In this document: positions 1 to 11,832 of the stretch, piece by piece
Layout of the letters: each line of letters begins with the position of its first letter
How positions within the stretch are numbered: the first letter of the stretch is position 1
Assembly: GCA_033297075.1 (NCBI GenBank)
Contig: MU858329.1
Span: 1-30,036 of the forward strand
Source: Rhypophila decipiens
Taxonomy: Eukaryota > Ascomycota > Sordariomycetes > Sordariales > Naviculisporaceae
DNA length: 30,036 bases
Direction of reading: 5' to 3'
Made by a program: the position numbers and the translations under genes
The notes under the pieces: model-generated
The model's database searches: none
Told to the model about the DNA's origin: nothing
What the model saw: only the letters and a program-made list of their open reading frames with translations

Positions 1-2985
1 CCCAAGGTGGGATGGCGAACTCTCTGATAATCTCCATCCTATCGATACATACTCCTTCCATTAAGCGGGCGATCTTCTGAAGTGGGGAAACGAATTGAGG
101 GCAACGTAACTTGGAAGGCACTGCGGTTTAAATGCGGCCGAGAAGCTTCCTTCACCGTGAAAGCGATTTGATAATCATGCTTCGTACCGCAAGTGCCTGT
201 GGGTACTACCAGTACCTGCCTCTCGACCTTTCTCACAAGAACCACACTAGGGGTGTTTCCCTTCGGTATGATAGGCCTAAAGTCAGTGTTGCGTAGCCGT
301 ATGAGACAGGTGCACTTTGTCGAGTTGTTCCACACCACAAGGAGATACGAATACCGTGTGACCAGGATTACCTTAATTTCACCACGTAGCTGTAATTTAC
401 TTTAGTTCTTAGTATCTTATGAAATTACGTGAGACGTCGGGACTGTGCTACTTCGTTCACCGTGATCTGAGGTTATTCGTCCAGAGTCGGAATTTGTATC
501 TACAGACTACAGTATCTTGTCTACCTTGCGAACTGAGATAGCAGAGGGTTACCAGATACGAATCAATGCCAGGAGGAAGCTGTCCGGCACTCAATACATG
601 TGCATCATGTCACGGTATTTCCGAACAGCATCTAGAGCGTTTGAATACATTGAGCCCGCTCCCCTGTAGCTGCCCTCTTTCCGGACTCCTGCCGAATCAA
701 GTCATAATACCGATAGCTGATGTTAGCTTGGATAATGAGGCACGCAGTCTCGTAATCAAATGATCAATCTCCTTTTATTTTTTCAGGCCGGAAAAACACC
801 GGATTCTGAAAGCGTTTGGCGCGGTTGCCGTGTTATCGAAATGAGAGACTCCCGTGTTCGCTCAAGGGCATATGCATCTCGCCTTTTGAGGCCCATTAAA
901 ATACACAGCAAGCTATTCCATGACACGGCGGTAAATATGGCTATTTCATGGACTGCGTGATGACTTGGGTGCCGGGTACTGATCGGGAATACCTAGGTGG
1001 GACATCCAGCCCTAATGGATGGGGAACGGAGCCTCCCGCCCAACAAAAAACTCAGCTTCGGTGGTTCCCGTGGTTTGCCTCATGACTGTTGTCAACATCA
1101 CCAGATAACAAACACGCAGACTCAGGGGTGTCGTTTCCATCACATTGGAAGATAGAGGACAGATAAAACGGGAACTTTTGTCCGTTGGCGTTGGAATCAT
1201 GATGTCACCACCCTGGTGGTCATGACTTTTGACTATGAAGCCTTGAGCCAAGACTGGTAGCTGATAACTCGACTAACCGGTGTCTGCTAGTGGTACCACC
1301 CCAAGACTGATGGTGTCGTGAGGGGTGTATGTAGTCCTGTGTATCTAGGTAATATGGGACAAATGACGGCTGTCTCACTTCAACTAAGATCTCATATATG
1401 AGCCATCACAACGCATCGATGTATTCTATCGGAGATGATATAAATGTCAGATGCTGAAAAGTATGTGTAACATATGAGTGGGAGTGAGAGTGATGTACGA
1501 ACCCTACAGCTGAAGCTGCAAGACGTGACGGATTCAGCCCTTCTCTAACAGTCTAATCAGACAGGATGGACAGGCAGGCCTTTCTTCCGGGTCACCTAAG
1601 TGGTCCGGGGAAGTGCCCGAGCGGGAGACTTTCAGATGCCGGCGGATTACCTCCTTCAGACATACAGTCAGCCACTATTTTTCATAGGGGCCAGGAATAC
1701 ATAGCATGTCAGTCATGCCGAACAAAGCCAGAAGGAGGCAAGAGGCAGGAGACTCAATCAGTTCTCCGTGCAGAAATGTCATGGGTTCGCATCGTGGATG
1801 ACAACCTGAATGCCGGCCAAGAGCACCTCTGCTTGGTAAAGCAGGGAACTTTTACCGGCTTTCAACGTCAACAAACATCAGGTATTGACAGATCGTCGGG
1901 CTCGTGATCAATGGCGGGTCCGGTAGAGACCTTCCTCGAGTTTGATGCAGGTTCTGGTCAGAGTGACGCGAATATCTGTTCCATGCGGCTCAACACGCTA
2001 GAAAAGTAGGTCGGTACCTCGATAACCATATACGCTGACTTACGTTCAGTCCCCAGAGTGATTTAACCTGTCCAATGGGTCTTCCTCTGCCTGACGAGGA
2101 GTGTTGATTTGTGGACTCACCCAGGACCATCGATCCGATATCGCTTACATGACCTAGGTAAGTTAGCGCCATAATCTTCCTCTGGCCTTATGCTCTTGCC
2201 TACTCTCCCTCTTGCGTTACTGTTTTGTTGTGGATGAATGCCCCACGGAAAGCTCCAGTGACACAAGGGAAAGTGGCATCTGGAATGCAACCCCTCGAGG
2301 GGCGAAAGTTAAACCTGTCTCATACAGCGTAACCAAGACTCCTCGAAATCCGGTTCGGCACGGCGCGCCTCCCGGCACGCCATATGCCATGCTTCATGCA
2401 CCGGCTTCTCGGGAGGTATCCAAGTGGCAGGATGCTGGGAGTGGCAGCAGTGGCTGGATCCACTCATGTGCGATCTGACGGCCTCGGTGCTTGAATGCTC
2501 GGAGTATTGCGAAATAAATTCTTTTTTCTCAAGCTCTTATTGAGCCCATGTTGTCACACCCGTTGAGATCACTGGACAAAACGGACCAAAGTTGACAGTT
2601 GAGCATGAATGAGATTCTGCAGGTATCCGCGATTCTGCCGCTCTCCCACCAAGGAGAAGCGATCCACGAGGTTGGAAGGACGGGTGTGTTAATGCGGGCT
2701 TCAATAGTGCAAGGATGGTCCCTCCAGTCAGAACAATCGTCCAATTCGGTGTCGGGCGCCTTTCCGAGTAGAGCAAATCGCTCGTGGGGGGCACCTGCTG
2801 TATACGTGGCTTAAGGTGGGGATATTCGGGAGCAGCTTGTTGTTCAGTTGGACTCTGAGGATTATGGGGACATCTTTGTAAGCTGCGAGAATTGTGCCCG
2901 ACCTTCAACCTCGGGCCGAGTGAAGCGAAGATTTGATTTCCGATATCTGTGTATGACCATTCTCTCTCAGGTGTGAGTGGCGCTA
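1..2985. other. Intergenic, no supportable gene
   Basis: I see no convincing gene here. Open frames are short (under about 155 codons), overlap on both strands, often begin at TTG/CTG/GTG rather than ATG, and show no recognisable domain or plausible exon-intron chain. Base composition looks balanced, not AT-rich, so this is not typical RIP-degraded repeat DNA. No tRNA, rRNA or tandem repeat was recognised. It could be true intergenic DNA, an old decayed insertion, or hold a long non-coding RNA. Confidence 0.5.
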
Positions 2986-3015
2986 CGGGTGTTGGGGCCA
3001 AATGTAATTACCCTC
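2986..3015 (+). repeat. Left terminal inverted repeat of the MITE-like element
   Basis: A 30-bp repeat that begins CGGGTGTTGGGG immediately after the TA at 2984-2985. It differs from the reverse complement of the right end at two positions, within the stretch AAATGTAATT (the other end reads AAAAGTGATT). One difference is A versus G, a transition; the other is T versus A. Confidence 0.75.
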
Positions 3016-3257
3016 TGGGCAAGCCTCCAGATTGTGGCTTACAGGGGTATATCAGGCACTTTTATTCGCACTATGTTTTTTAGGATAGTTCCCTGTAAAT
3101 AGAGGTTAGTTACCCGGACAATAAGGCTTAACTCACTAATCTTTAATGAGCAAGACCTTATAGAATAGGGAGTAAGCCCTAAAGACCAGAATGTAACTAC
3201 GTGCGTGTGTTTTGTTCTTACTGTACAGGGGGACTGGCCTTAACAGAGCAATCCGAC

Positions 3258-3287
3258 GAGGGTAATCACTTTTGGCCCCAACACCCG
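3258..3287 (-). repeat. Right terminal inverted repeat of the MITE-like element
   Basis: The 30-bp partner of the left repeat in opposite orientation. It starts GAGGGTAATCAC, ends CCCCAACACCCG and is followed at once by TA at 3288-3289. Confidence 0.75.
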
Positions 3288-6200
3288 TACCCTCAAGTCC
3301 AAACTCAGCGAAGATGAAAGACGAACAATGTTTCTGCAAACGACGTGTCCACCAAAGCTGCCATGTGTATTGGAAGAAAAAGCATGTCATCACGTTGCAC
3401 AGTGATAAGTTCAAAATGGAGGCGCGCAGATGAGAGAGCTGGGAGAGAAGAGAGGATGATACCGTAACACCAGGTTCCGAGTACCTGGTTCAGGGAGCAG
3501 ATCTAATCGAGATGAGGCTTATCATCCCCGGGAAAAGATAGATCGATCCATCTGTGGTGTACCAGAAACACGGTTGGGGCAATGGCACGTCGAGGAGGAA
3601 ATTTCACAAATTGAACTGTGGAGATGGTGCGGCGAGCAGCAAGAATTCGTCACACTGCCAAGACGTTGAGGAGGAAGGTCCAAAGACCCTCTTCTGCGAG
3701 GTCCACAAGCGGGCGTGACGGGGAAGGTCCATTTGTCTCTCGAGTGAGTTAGTCTGGTCTTCCGATCACTCTCCCTGGTTGACAGCAAGCCTCACAGCAG
3801 TCGACGGAGTCTAAGCCCAATCATTATCCAGCACATATGCATTATCGAAAACATCCCCAGCCACCTTTTATGGTTAAAGACTCTTTCCAAAACTGATATA
3901 TGACCTGTCAGATTGATTATGACTGGACAAGACGATACAGGTGGGGATGAGGCCAATGGTGGGCTTTCAATGGTTATAAAGGGAACACTGCAGATGTCAA
4001 ACTGAACCCACTGAAATCTGCAGGGCCGAGCTAGGAAGCCGTCAACTACGGAAGGTCTTTTGAGATGTCCGTACATGAGCGGGATAGATGACAGCTGTGC
4101 AGGACCGCACCTTTCAAATCTCGAAAATCTTTTTCCTCATTGATCATTTTGCGTCGCCAACCGAACCCGTATTTCGCAAATCAGGAAAGATTTCCCGCGA
4201 AGACTTCAAATCCATGAGGTCTTCAATCAGAGGGGGAACGATATGGGTGCCCACCACCATGCACTAACGTCGTATTCCCTCTTCAATGGGCAATTGGGCA
4301 TTCTCAGACCACTGGACGTCTGTCCGCTGATAACATGATAGGCCCATTTTTCGTATCCAAAGTTTTTGACGCACGTAGGACAGAAGGCAAGAAGAGAGCA
4401 CGAACCCGCTCCCTTGCTTACACCGGGTTCGAATGCTCTCATCGTTGGATGTTCCATAGATCCCCAGCAGGTATCTGGGGGGCTCGCTTAGACACGTGCA
4501 TAGTCTAGAAAATTTTATCGTCTGTTGACGCTGATGATCACCGTGTCACCGGTATAACTTCCCTGTAATGAATGGTTTAGCTGGCGGCTGCAAGGAACAC
4601 AATGGGCGCCTCAGTCGCCATCACCCGGACAGAGTTACGAGCGTCGACTGCCCAACGTTCCTTTCCAGGCCCCCTTGGGGAAGAATATCTTTACAACGTG
4701 AGATGGCTAAGGAAACGTCATTGAAGTTGATCTCATCCATATACCATCACCAACCTAAAACAGGCAGTCCAGTCTGCTTGATTCACCGTGTATATTGAGA
4801 TATGCGTTGCTTCAAGGTTTCACAGCAGCATGTTTGGTACTTTGCACTGCTAGCGCCTCCAGAATGCGGTTCCTTCCAAATTGTCCATTCTGCATCACGG
4901 ATTAGCATTGGCGCAACTACAACAGGGAGGAGACGTGGGATCGAGATGGGATCAAGATCCACCCCGGGCACTCATCTAGATCATCGCAGACAATGTGCTA
5001 CCACGCTGCCATGCACGACCATTCCAGCTCTTATTCGCAGGAATCAGCCGCGAAAATGATGGCAGCATATCTTTGTCAAAGTCAATGGTGTGCACCTGAA
5101 GTGGTCAAAGTAGCGAACCAACAAGAAAAGCCTTAGGGCTGGCTATCACCGGAATCTCCCTGGCCATGATATCAGACCCTCGAACCCCGTTTCGACATGA
5201 TTGGTTCAACGTCGCTGCAGGTGGCACAGTGCCAATTCGCTGCGCAGAAACGGTTCGAGTTTCCTGTAACAACCAACGAGTTTCAACCTCAAGCCTCCGT
5301 CACCAGCTTGATTCGTCAAGGCCAAGTAGCTAAGAGAATGGAGAATACGGCCCCCCGGAACGACACTCCTCTACCCCCAGCGCCTTTTTTACTTTTCCAT
5401 CTTGATCCAGAAGCAGTGGCAGGTCATGTGATGCAAGTTTGCAACCCTCTTGACGGAATTCGGCGTCTTCGTATTCGACTGTAGATTTCAAGACCGGAAC
5501 ATCGGTATCTGTTTCGGCGCCTTCGGCAGTCGGGCTGGTATGGAGACACCAGGTCAGGCCTCTCGGATGCGGCCATCTCGGGACCGGAAACAAAACGAAA
5601 CGAAACATTACGGAGCGAGATGTTCGTATTCATTTCCATTGGGTTTTCCATGGAATCAAGTACCATTCCAGTGATTAGCGCGATATTGCAATGCGCCTGC
5701 TCTGAACCAACTCAATGGTCATAATTAGTGCCAACACTACACTCTATTATACTATTGACCCATTCAAGACGTCAAGTCCGGAGATCCTGCGCCTCACTGA
5801 TGCAGGATTCACTCCCCATTCCCCGGATAGAAGTCTGACAGGGAGTACATGTTGGTAATTAAGGTTATTACCCTCCTCACCATTGAAGACCTTTGCAAGG
5901 TGCTGGTACGTGACTGCGATGTATGCCGGACTTGTACAGATACAAAGTCTTGGCCCCAAACTCTCACACCCTACATTATAGCTACTATAGCCGTATTGCG
6001 GAGCATTCGGCGCATCGCATTGCATCCAATACCCGGATGCCCAAGACCATGGCCATTTTCCTGTATTGAATAAGGGCGGACCAGCATTGCCGGACAAGGC
6101 TCAGACAAGCGCCAAACGTGTCTCCCATGTGGCCTAAAACTCTCGCCGCCATGGACCAATTCTGCAGCCGCCATCGAGATAAGCCCCTTCCTCTTTTGAG

Positions 6201-8280
6201 GAAATCTTACCCCCCTAGTCCTTCTGACAGGAAGGGGTGAACACATTGGACCCGACAGAACGGAACCCAATCATAGCTGCTAAATTCGGACAGGGATCGG
6301 CGTCCTTCAGCGAATGACAACCCTCAAAAGCTTCAACATCTTGGTGGTGGCTTCTTGCCGGACCGGTGTGCTACCGGTGCATTTCCCGACACTGACCGAG
6401 ATGGTTTGACCGGTAATTTGGGTTGCAATCTACACTTTCTCAGTAACCTTACGTCCTACAAGCGCAGATGAGACATCTCGTCGCTTCTGAACCGTGGTTG
6501 TAAGCGTTAAGCGCCTGCCACTCCAAGACATCGCATGGCAACAGCGCCGAGACGCAAGAACGGGCTGGACCTTGCGTTGAATACAGTGTGTACTTTAGGA
6601 CAAGAGACACTGCAAGACACAGGGATGTCAATCAAAGTTTCTCAGCCTTGAACGGAGATCAGATGCGTTAAGCAGGATCATGCCCCGGAGAACGTGAATT
6701 TAGTGCCACAACACAGCCGCCGACTGACGAATAACAACGACAGCCGATTCTCGGTTCCACAACGTCGGGATTGGTGTGGGCTGTTGGCCGGCATATTAAT
6801 TGCAATCTGTAAGGATGTTTGAGGACTTAGGAGATAAATGAATTTGAAATGCTCATGGGGAGCGCTCGACCAGGGAAACATCACCAACCTTCTTTCCCAA
6901 TCCAGAAGGACCAATCAGAATGAGGCTACGGATGGCTTACTCCAGGAAATGGGTGGTCCTCTGGGGGCACTTACCTCTAGGATGTGTTACCCACCATTGA
7001 ATCGATCAAGATTCGCAGGACCGGCAAACTCAATCTACGGTTCTACGCCCTGAGCAAGCATTCGCATGCAGACCTTTACTCTTTGCCTGCCGCGTTCTCC
7101 TTCAAGGATTCCTGGTATTTTCGAGTGCATCAAAGCCGCGGCGCAGACAGTCCTGGTACCGTATCCGTCCTTATATGACCCCCTAATTAGGACTGCATTT
7201 CAGGTTTTGGGAATAGATGCCGCGCCTCCAAGACCGCCCAGAGACGCAAGGACAAACATCTTACACGCGCGGCCAGTCGCTTAGCTGCCAGCTTCAATAT
7301 GAACTCCGGTGACGTCGCGCTTAAAGTTTGGTTCTTTGTCTCTTTCCATACCTCCCTGTTTTAGAACATGGCATGGTTCATCTAAATGCATGTCACACAG
7401 GTCATAAGTCCTCGGTACATTCAAGATGTTCCGTAAAAGACGACAAAACTTCGCCAAGCCTCCTCTACGCCCACAAAGCACATTGGACCAACAAGACTAC
7501 AGCTGTGGTATTACCATACATGACGACCTGCGGATACGACTTACATGAGTCCAGGAACAGCATCTTGAAGGCCACTTCCAGGTTCAGCTCCAGTCGTAAG
7601 TCACAAACTCCTTTCTTTCCCCTCCCCCGCATTTTGAACCATCACAATCAAGATCGGTAAGGAAAACCGCGAGATGCCCTCAATGACCACACATCGCTTT
7701 CCTCTCAACCCTAAGGGCTGGCCCTAATATGTGCTGTAAGAACTACAATGACATATTCCCTGAAGGACCGTTTCAACAATCAAGCAAACCAAGCTATAGT
7801 GATGGTGTCCCAGACCAAGTCTTATACAACCCTAACCCTCGAGTTGTGCCACTGACTTACAGCAATCCGGTACGTACCATAAAAGCGCCGTACTGCAACG
7901 TCCTTGTCTTCCAACACGTCTGTTACACACTTGAGGAGTAAAGGAGAATGAAGCAGATGAAATTAGGACAACATGACCATTGTTGTGTAGTTTCGTTCAT
8001 GATTCCAGGCTCCCTAATCTTCAATCATTATATCAAACGTCGGGGAAATCGACATGGACAGTAAGGGAAGGCAGATGGGAAGAAGAGTAAAAGAAATACG
8101 GGTTAATGCAAAAAAGGACGCTCCTTCTCACCCCTTGGCACCCTCAGTGCCGCATCTGATACCCCTTTACACCCCACAGAACAGTAATACGTCGTCCCAC
8201 ACCGCCACGTTGAAGAGGGTAAGCTGAGGATCTCAGCAACATCACACACCTACACACTGGAATTTGGAAGCAGGAATGAG
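3288..8280. other. Intergenic, no supportable gene
   Basis: About 5 kb with no gene I can defend. Short frames occur on both strands at the density expected by chance. I tested two good-looking splice donors by eye, GTAAGT near 7595 on the plus strand and AG|GTAAGT near 6977 on the minus strand; in both cases the adjoining frames run into stops, so no exon chain forms. No tRNA or low-complexity repeat was recognised. Confidence 0.45.
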
Positions 8281-9645
8281 AGACCAAGAATGCTATTTCA
8301 TAGTCAACGACACTCATTTTTGCTAGATACGGTATGGTACTTTGTTCTCCTCGACTCCTTTTACTCCTTCACTCCAAACACCAAACCAGCCAAGGGGACA
8401 TACCTAGCTATCTGTAATGCTGGAAACCCCGCCCCCATGCCCCCATGCACTGGCCATAAACCTGGAATCGACCCCTTGTAAAGGATGACACCACCAAACA
8501 TGAAATGCACACACAAGTCCAGGGAAATGATACTGCACAGGAAAACAAAACCAAAACAGCAAAAGCCAAAAACAGCAAGCAAGTTAAAGAGAACAAATAA
8601 GATCTGCAAAAAAGAAAAAGAGAACCAAAGGCACCATTCGCCAAACAAAAAAAAAACAAGAAACAAAATTACCGATAAAACGAAGAAGCAGAAAATAAGA
8701 TGTAACAGAGATCCGACCAAGTCAAGGAAGCAGCAGCACATCAATACCAAACACCATCCGCTCCATGCCCGGCCATAACAAGCTGTATCCAATACCGCAA
8801 ATACAAAACACTAATACCTATGAGACACAATATTGACCAGCGAGGGTCCCAACCAATCACCAAAATGTACCCAAGGTATGTATGTATGCAAAAGACCCTC
8901 TGAGAGATATGTGCTCCTACTCCGTACCGTATGTGTGTGTAAATGCTCGCTCCTCCCAAAGTCCCAAATTCCGAGTTCCATGTCCAATCCAGTCCAAGGG
9001 GCTAGTACCCCGAATGCGAATGCCCATTTTATGTACCCGTTTATGTGACATGTGTTTCATGCGCCGGAAAAAAAAACCCTAGAAGATTTTCTGAGTACAA
9101 AGTCGTACTGGTACATGATTAGGTGTTGCAAAAACTGATATGTGACAAAATGCGACGATTGGGCTTCGCCTGGAAGTGTGGTCGCCTAGAAGCGAATTTG
9201 TTGTTGGGTTGAGGAATTAGGTTGGTCGCTGTGGTGGTGGAGGTCGCCGATGAATGAACCAAGGCCGTGACGTGACCTAGGTGAGGGAGTTTATCCGCCA
9301 GTGTGCGCCGAGTCGGCGATGGTGAGTAATGTGTGTAGGTTGGTAAGTAGGGTGAATGTGTTCAAAACAGGTGATGAGGGCGACGAGGTCAAGTCATGAT
9401 CGTGACTCTCTTTCCCAGCTGGACGGCGAGGAAAGGGAGAGCTGAGCTGAATGAGCAAAGTAGGCTGTAAGTCCTGTCGTATGGTTGGTCTCCCTTGCGC
9501 GCTGCCTAGATGGGTGACAAAGTCGTTAAACATTCTGGAAGCCTGGCTAGATCAGGCGTAAAGTCGACTGCCATGCGTGCGTGTGCGTGGGAAGGGAGAC
9601 CAAGACAAGACCGCTTCCCCGGGCTGCAGCGTGACGGGACTAGCC
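8281..9645. other. A-rich 3' flank of the forkhead gene
   Basis: Non-coding stretch downstream of the forkhead stop codon. From about 8480 to 8830 the plus strand is strongly A-rich (runs such as AAAAAAGAAAAAGAGAACC), so it is T/C-rich in the sense of the forkhead gene. That is compatible with a long pyrimidine-rich 3' UTR or terminator region. The hydrophobic minus-strand frame at 8361-8792 is explained by this T-richness. I see no other structure. Confidence 0.4.
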
Positions 9646-11832
9646 TCAGTAAGACCCATATGGCAGCCCGTCAAGGGGCAAGCCAGTCGAAGCGCCACCA
9701 CCGCCACCACCACCACCACCACCACCAGCGGCAGAACTACCGTTCCCCCAACTCGCAGCAGCAGCAGCACCGTACCGTTCGGCGACTTCGTCGTAGACAC
9801 CCACCACATTTCCGCCATGATGAAGGCCGTAGGGATGGTGGAATGCTGCTGTATTGGTTGCACCAGAACCGCCAGAAGAGCTGTTTGAAGCGTTGCTGGT
9901 GTTGCTGCTTGTGCTGAGGGTGGCTCGGTGAAGGGGCAGTAAATGCGAGGGCGCTTCTCCTCCCTTTAGCGTGTGAAATGCAGCTGGTTCCGGCGTGACG
10001 GGCTCGTCGATTGTTGGCTCGCTTGTTGCGCGGCTGTATTGGGAATGGGAATGTTGTTGTGGTGGATAGCCTATCAGTTGGGGATCGGTCGCGGACGTGC
10101 TGGACGAGCCAAAGTCATAGTCCATCCCAGGTGGCAGTGTCATGGACGGGAGGTGGTAGCCTGTGTTTGTAGTGTATTGTCCGTTCAGCACCATCTCGCG
10201 CATGAGGTTTTGTTGTCGTTGCTGTTGTTGTTGCTGGCGGAGAGATTGGAAACTGTGCGTTGGAAGCCCGTGGTGGTATTGGTGCTGCATCTGGAGGCCA
10301 TTGGTGCCACTGGCCATGGTTCGTAACCTCATACCAGTAGAGTCTTGGCTGGGTCTGAACCTCCTGATCCCGCCCTTCCTGCCAGACGCAGCACGCGCGT
10401 AGGTTAACGTCTGGCGGGCGACGTCCGCGGCTGCCGTGCTCGAGAGTACTCTGCTGTTGACGCCGCCTCGACGGGACGCATTGCCCTTTCGGTATCTGGT
10501 CGTGGACTGCACACCCCCCGACACCGCCCATGGCTCGAGATACCACTTGGTGGACTTTTTGCTGTCATTTTGGCTATCCGACGAAAGACAAATTTGAGCT
10601 GGTTTGTTCTTGGCTTCCTCAGCTGCGTTGCCGGTGCTAGACCTGCGCTCTATTTTGGTAAAGGCCTGGAGAGGCAAGTTTGACGCATTAGCAAATACAT
10701 GTTTGTGTGTCCTTGTTTAGTTGCTTGACAAGCCTACCTGATTCATGCTCAGATTGTGTCTGATACTGTTTTGCCACCCCTTGCTGTCGCTCTTGCCCTT
10801 GTCTGTGTTCTCCCGGAACCACTGGTAGATATCCTGCAGCGCCATGGCGTATCGCGGTTTGGTGCTCATAAACGCTCGGTAGATCAGTTGGGCATACGGC
10901 TCCTCGGCAGTCGCGCTTGCATTTTGACTCTTCACGTTTGACACAGATAAGGTGATTGGAGAGCCGCTGCGTTTGTGACTGTTTGGACTGCAACCCGGGC
11001 TGCCTCCCTCGCTTTTGATCCTGGAGCTCATATCGTGCGCAATGAACTGGCTTCCTGAAAAGTCGTCGCCTGGTTCCGAGGCTGGGCCCGGGCTCAACAT
11101 GTCCTCATCTGTCTGAAACATCATTGACGAGCTTCCAGGGGACGCCGACTGGCCGTTGTCAGCCATGGAGGCCACACTTTCGCTGGGTGGCGAGTTGTAG
11201 TGATTTCGGTATGGGTCCGGTACACTACGCATCGAGAGGTTGGTTTCGGATCCGTCAAAGCCTTGAGAGGAGAAGTGCGAGTTGATGGCAGGGAAAGGGG
11301 CTGCCGAATAGCCATAGTTGATGGGTCCTTTTGGGGCAGGGACGTATTCTCGGGAGGGAAAGTTGGCGGTGGACAGACCGCCTTCGGTGATTGGATAGTA
11401 AGACGGCGAGTTGCCGCTACGCGGTGAGGACTGGCCCGACATAGTCCTGTGCGAATATCCGTTGTTGATTGGCGAGCTGTGGAAGGTGTAGTGCTCCAGG
11501 TCATCGCCACCAGGCTGGGTCTGCATCGATGTCCAGGCCGAATCATCGTGGGATTCTGATGATATCAAACATCTCTGACTGTTGTCTCCATGGGCTTGTA
11601 CCGAGCCGATGCTGGCCGGGAACTGTCGGTTCCCTTGGGCGGCACCCGAGGCTGGATTCATGACAGCGGCAGAACAAGAGAACTGTAGCTCGTTCTTTGG
11701 CGAGAGCTGGTATGCAGTAACTAGTCCGGCGAGCTCTGACACTTCTGGAGACGAGGGTGCGGTGCAGGATTGCTGAAAGTCTTTGATGGACGGCGAGGGA
11801 CTGGGCAAGGTGTTGGCAGGGTTTGGGTCCAT
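9646..11832 (-). CDS. Forkhead (winged-helix) transcription factor
   Basis: Predicted nuclear DNA-binding regulator of 704 residues from two exons: 10738-11832 and 9646-10665, joined across a 72-nt intron (10666-10737; GTAGGC donor, TGCTAAT branch site, CTCCAG acceptor, phase 0). I start at the ATG at 11832; the open frame runs further upstream, but only to a TTG. The forkhead domain begins near residue 310 (EEPYAQLIYRAFMS) and includes the recognition helix WQNSIRHNLSMNQ at 353-365. The intron falls directly after that helix. Exon 2 continues AFTKIERR and, after an insertion of about 30 residues, KSTKWYLEPWAV, which corresponds to the wing region and is longer than in canonical forkheads. 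The N-terminal 300 residues are Ser/Pro/Gly-rich and probably disordered. The C-terminus has a Gln-rich stretch (QQQQQQRQQ) and an 11-Gly run. Fungal forkheads control cell cycle and development; I cannot assign the paralogue. Confidence 0.88.
9694..9726 (-). repeat. Trinucleotide tract encoding 11 glycines
   Basis: A (GGT/GGC)n tract on the coding strand, seen as CCACCACC on the plus strand, encodes an uninterrupted run of 11 glycines near the C-terminus of the forkhead protein. It is preceded by an alanine-rich stretch. Such tracts change length by replication slippage without shifting the frame, so this is a likely length polymorphism between strains. Confidence 0.85.

Larger units (their letters stand above)
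2986..3287. mobile_element. MITE-like element with TA target-site duplication
   Basis: This 302-bp segment is bounded by 30-bp terminal inverted repeats that match at 28 of 30 positions. Both outer ends read CGGGTGTTGGGGCCAAA going inward and end in ATTACCCTC. A TA dinucleotide lies directly outside each end (2984-2985 and 3288-3289), as expected for a target-site duplication of Tc1/mariner-type transposons, which insert at TA. The interior has no transposase reading frame, so it would be a non-autonomous element moved in trans by a full-length relative elsewhere. Seen: the repeats and the TA. Inferred: the superfamily. Nothing shows whether it is still mobile; the high identity of its two ends argues against great age. 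Confidence 0.72.

Noticed and set aside
2537..3001. 154-codon minus-strand frame
   Set aside because: Starts at a TTG inside the MITE end, with no domain and biased composition.
4426..4436. GGTTCGAATGC, tRNA box B-like
   Set aside because: No box A, D-arm or acceptor stem upstream at the right distance.
5330..5666. Minus-strand stretch with LLLDQDGKVKKALGVEE, vaguely like a peroxiredoxin segment
   Set aside because: The similarity is limited to a few residues, the neighbouring motifs and catalytic Cys of that family are absent, and the frame ends in stops on both sides.
7328..7660. 110-codon frame with a good GTAAGT donor near 7595
   Set aside because: Joining to the next plausible acceptor (ATCAAG near 7652) brings an immediate stop in this frame, and the other frames also close.
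8361..8792. Hydrophobic, membrane-protein-like minus-strand frame
   Set aside because: Its Phe/Leu/Cys richness is what T-rich DNA encodes by default; no start context or homology.
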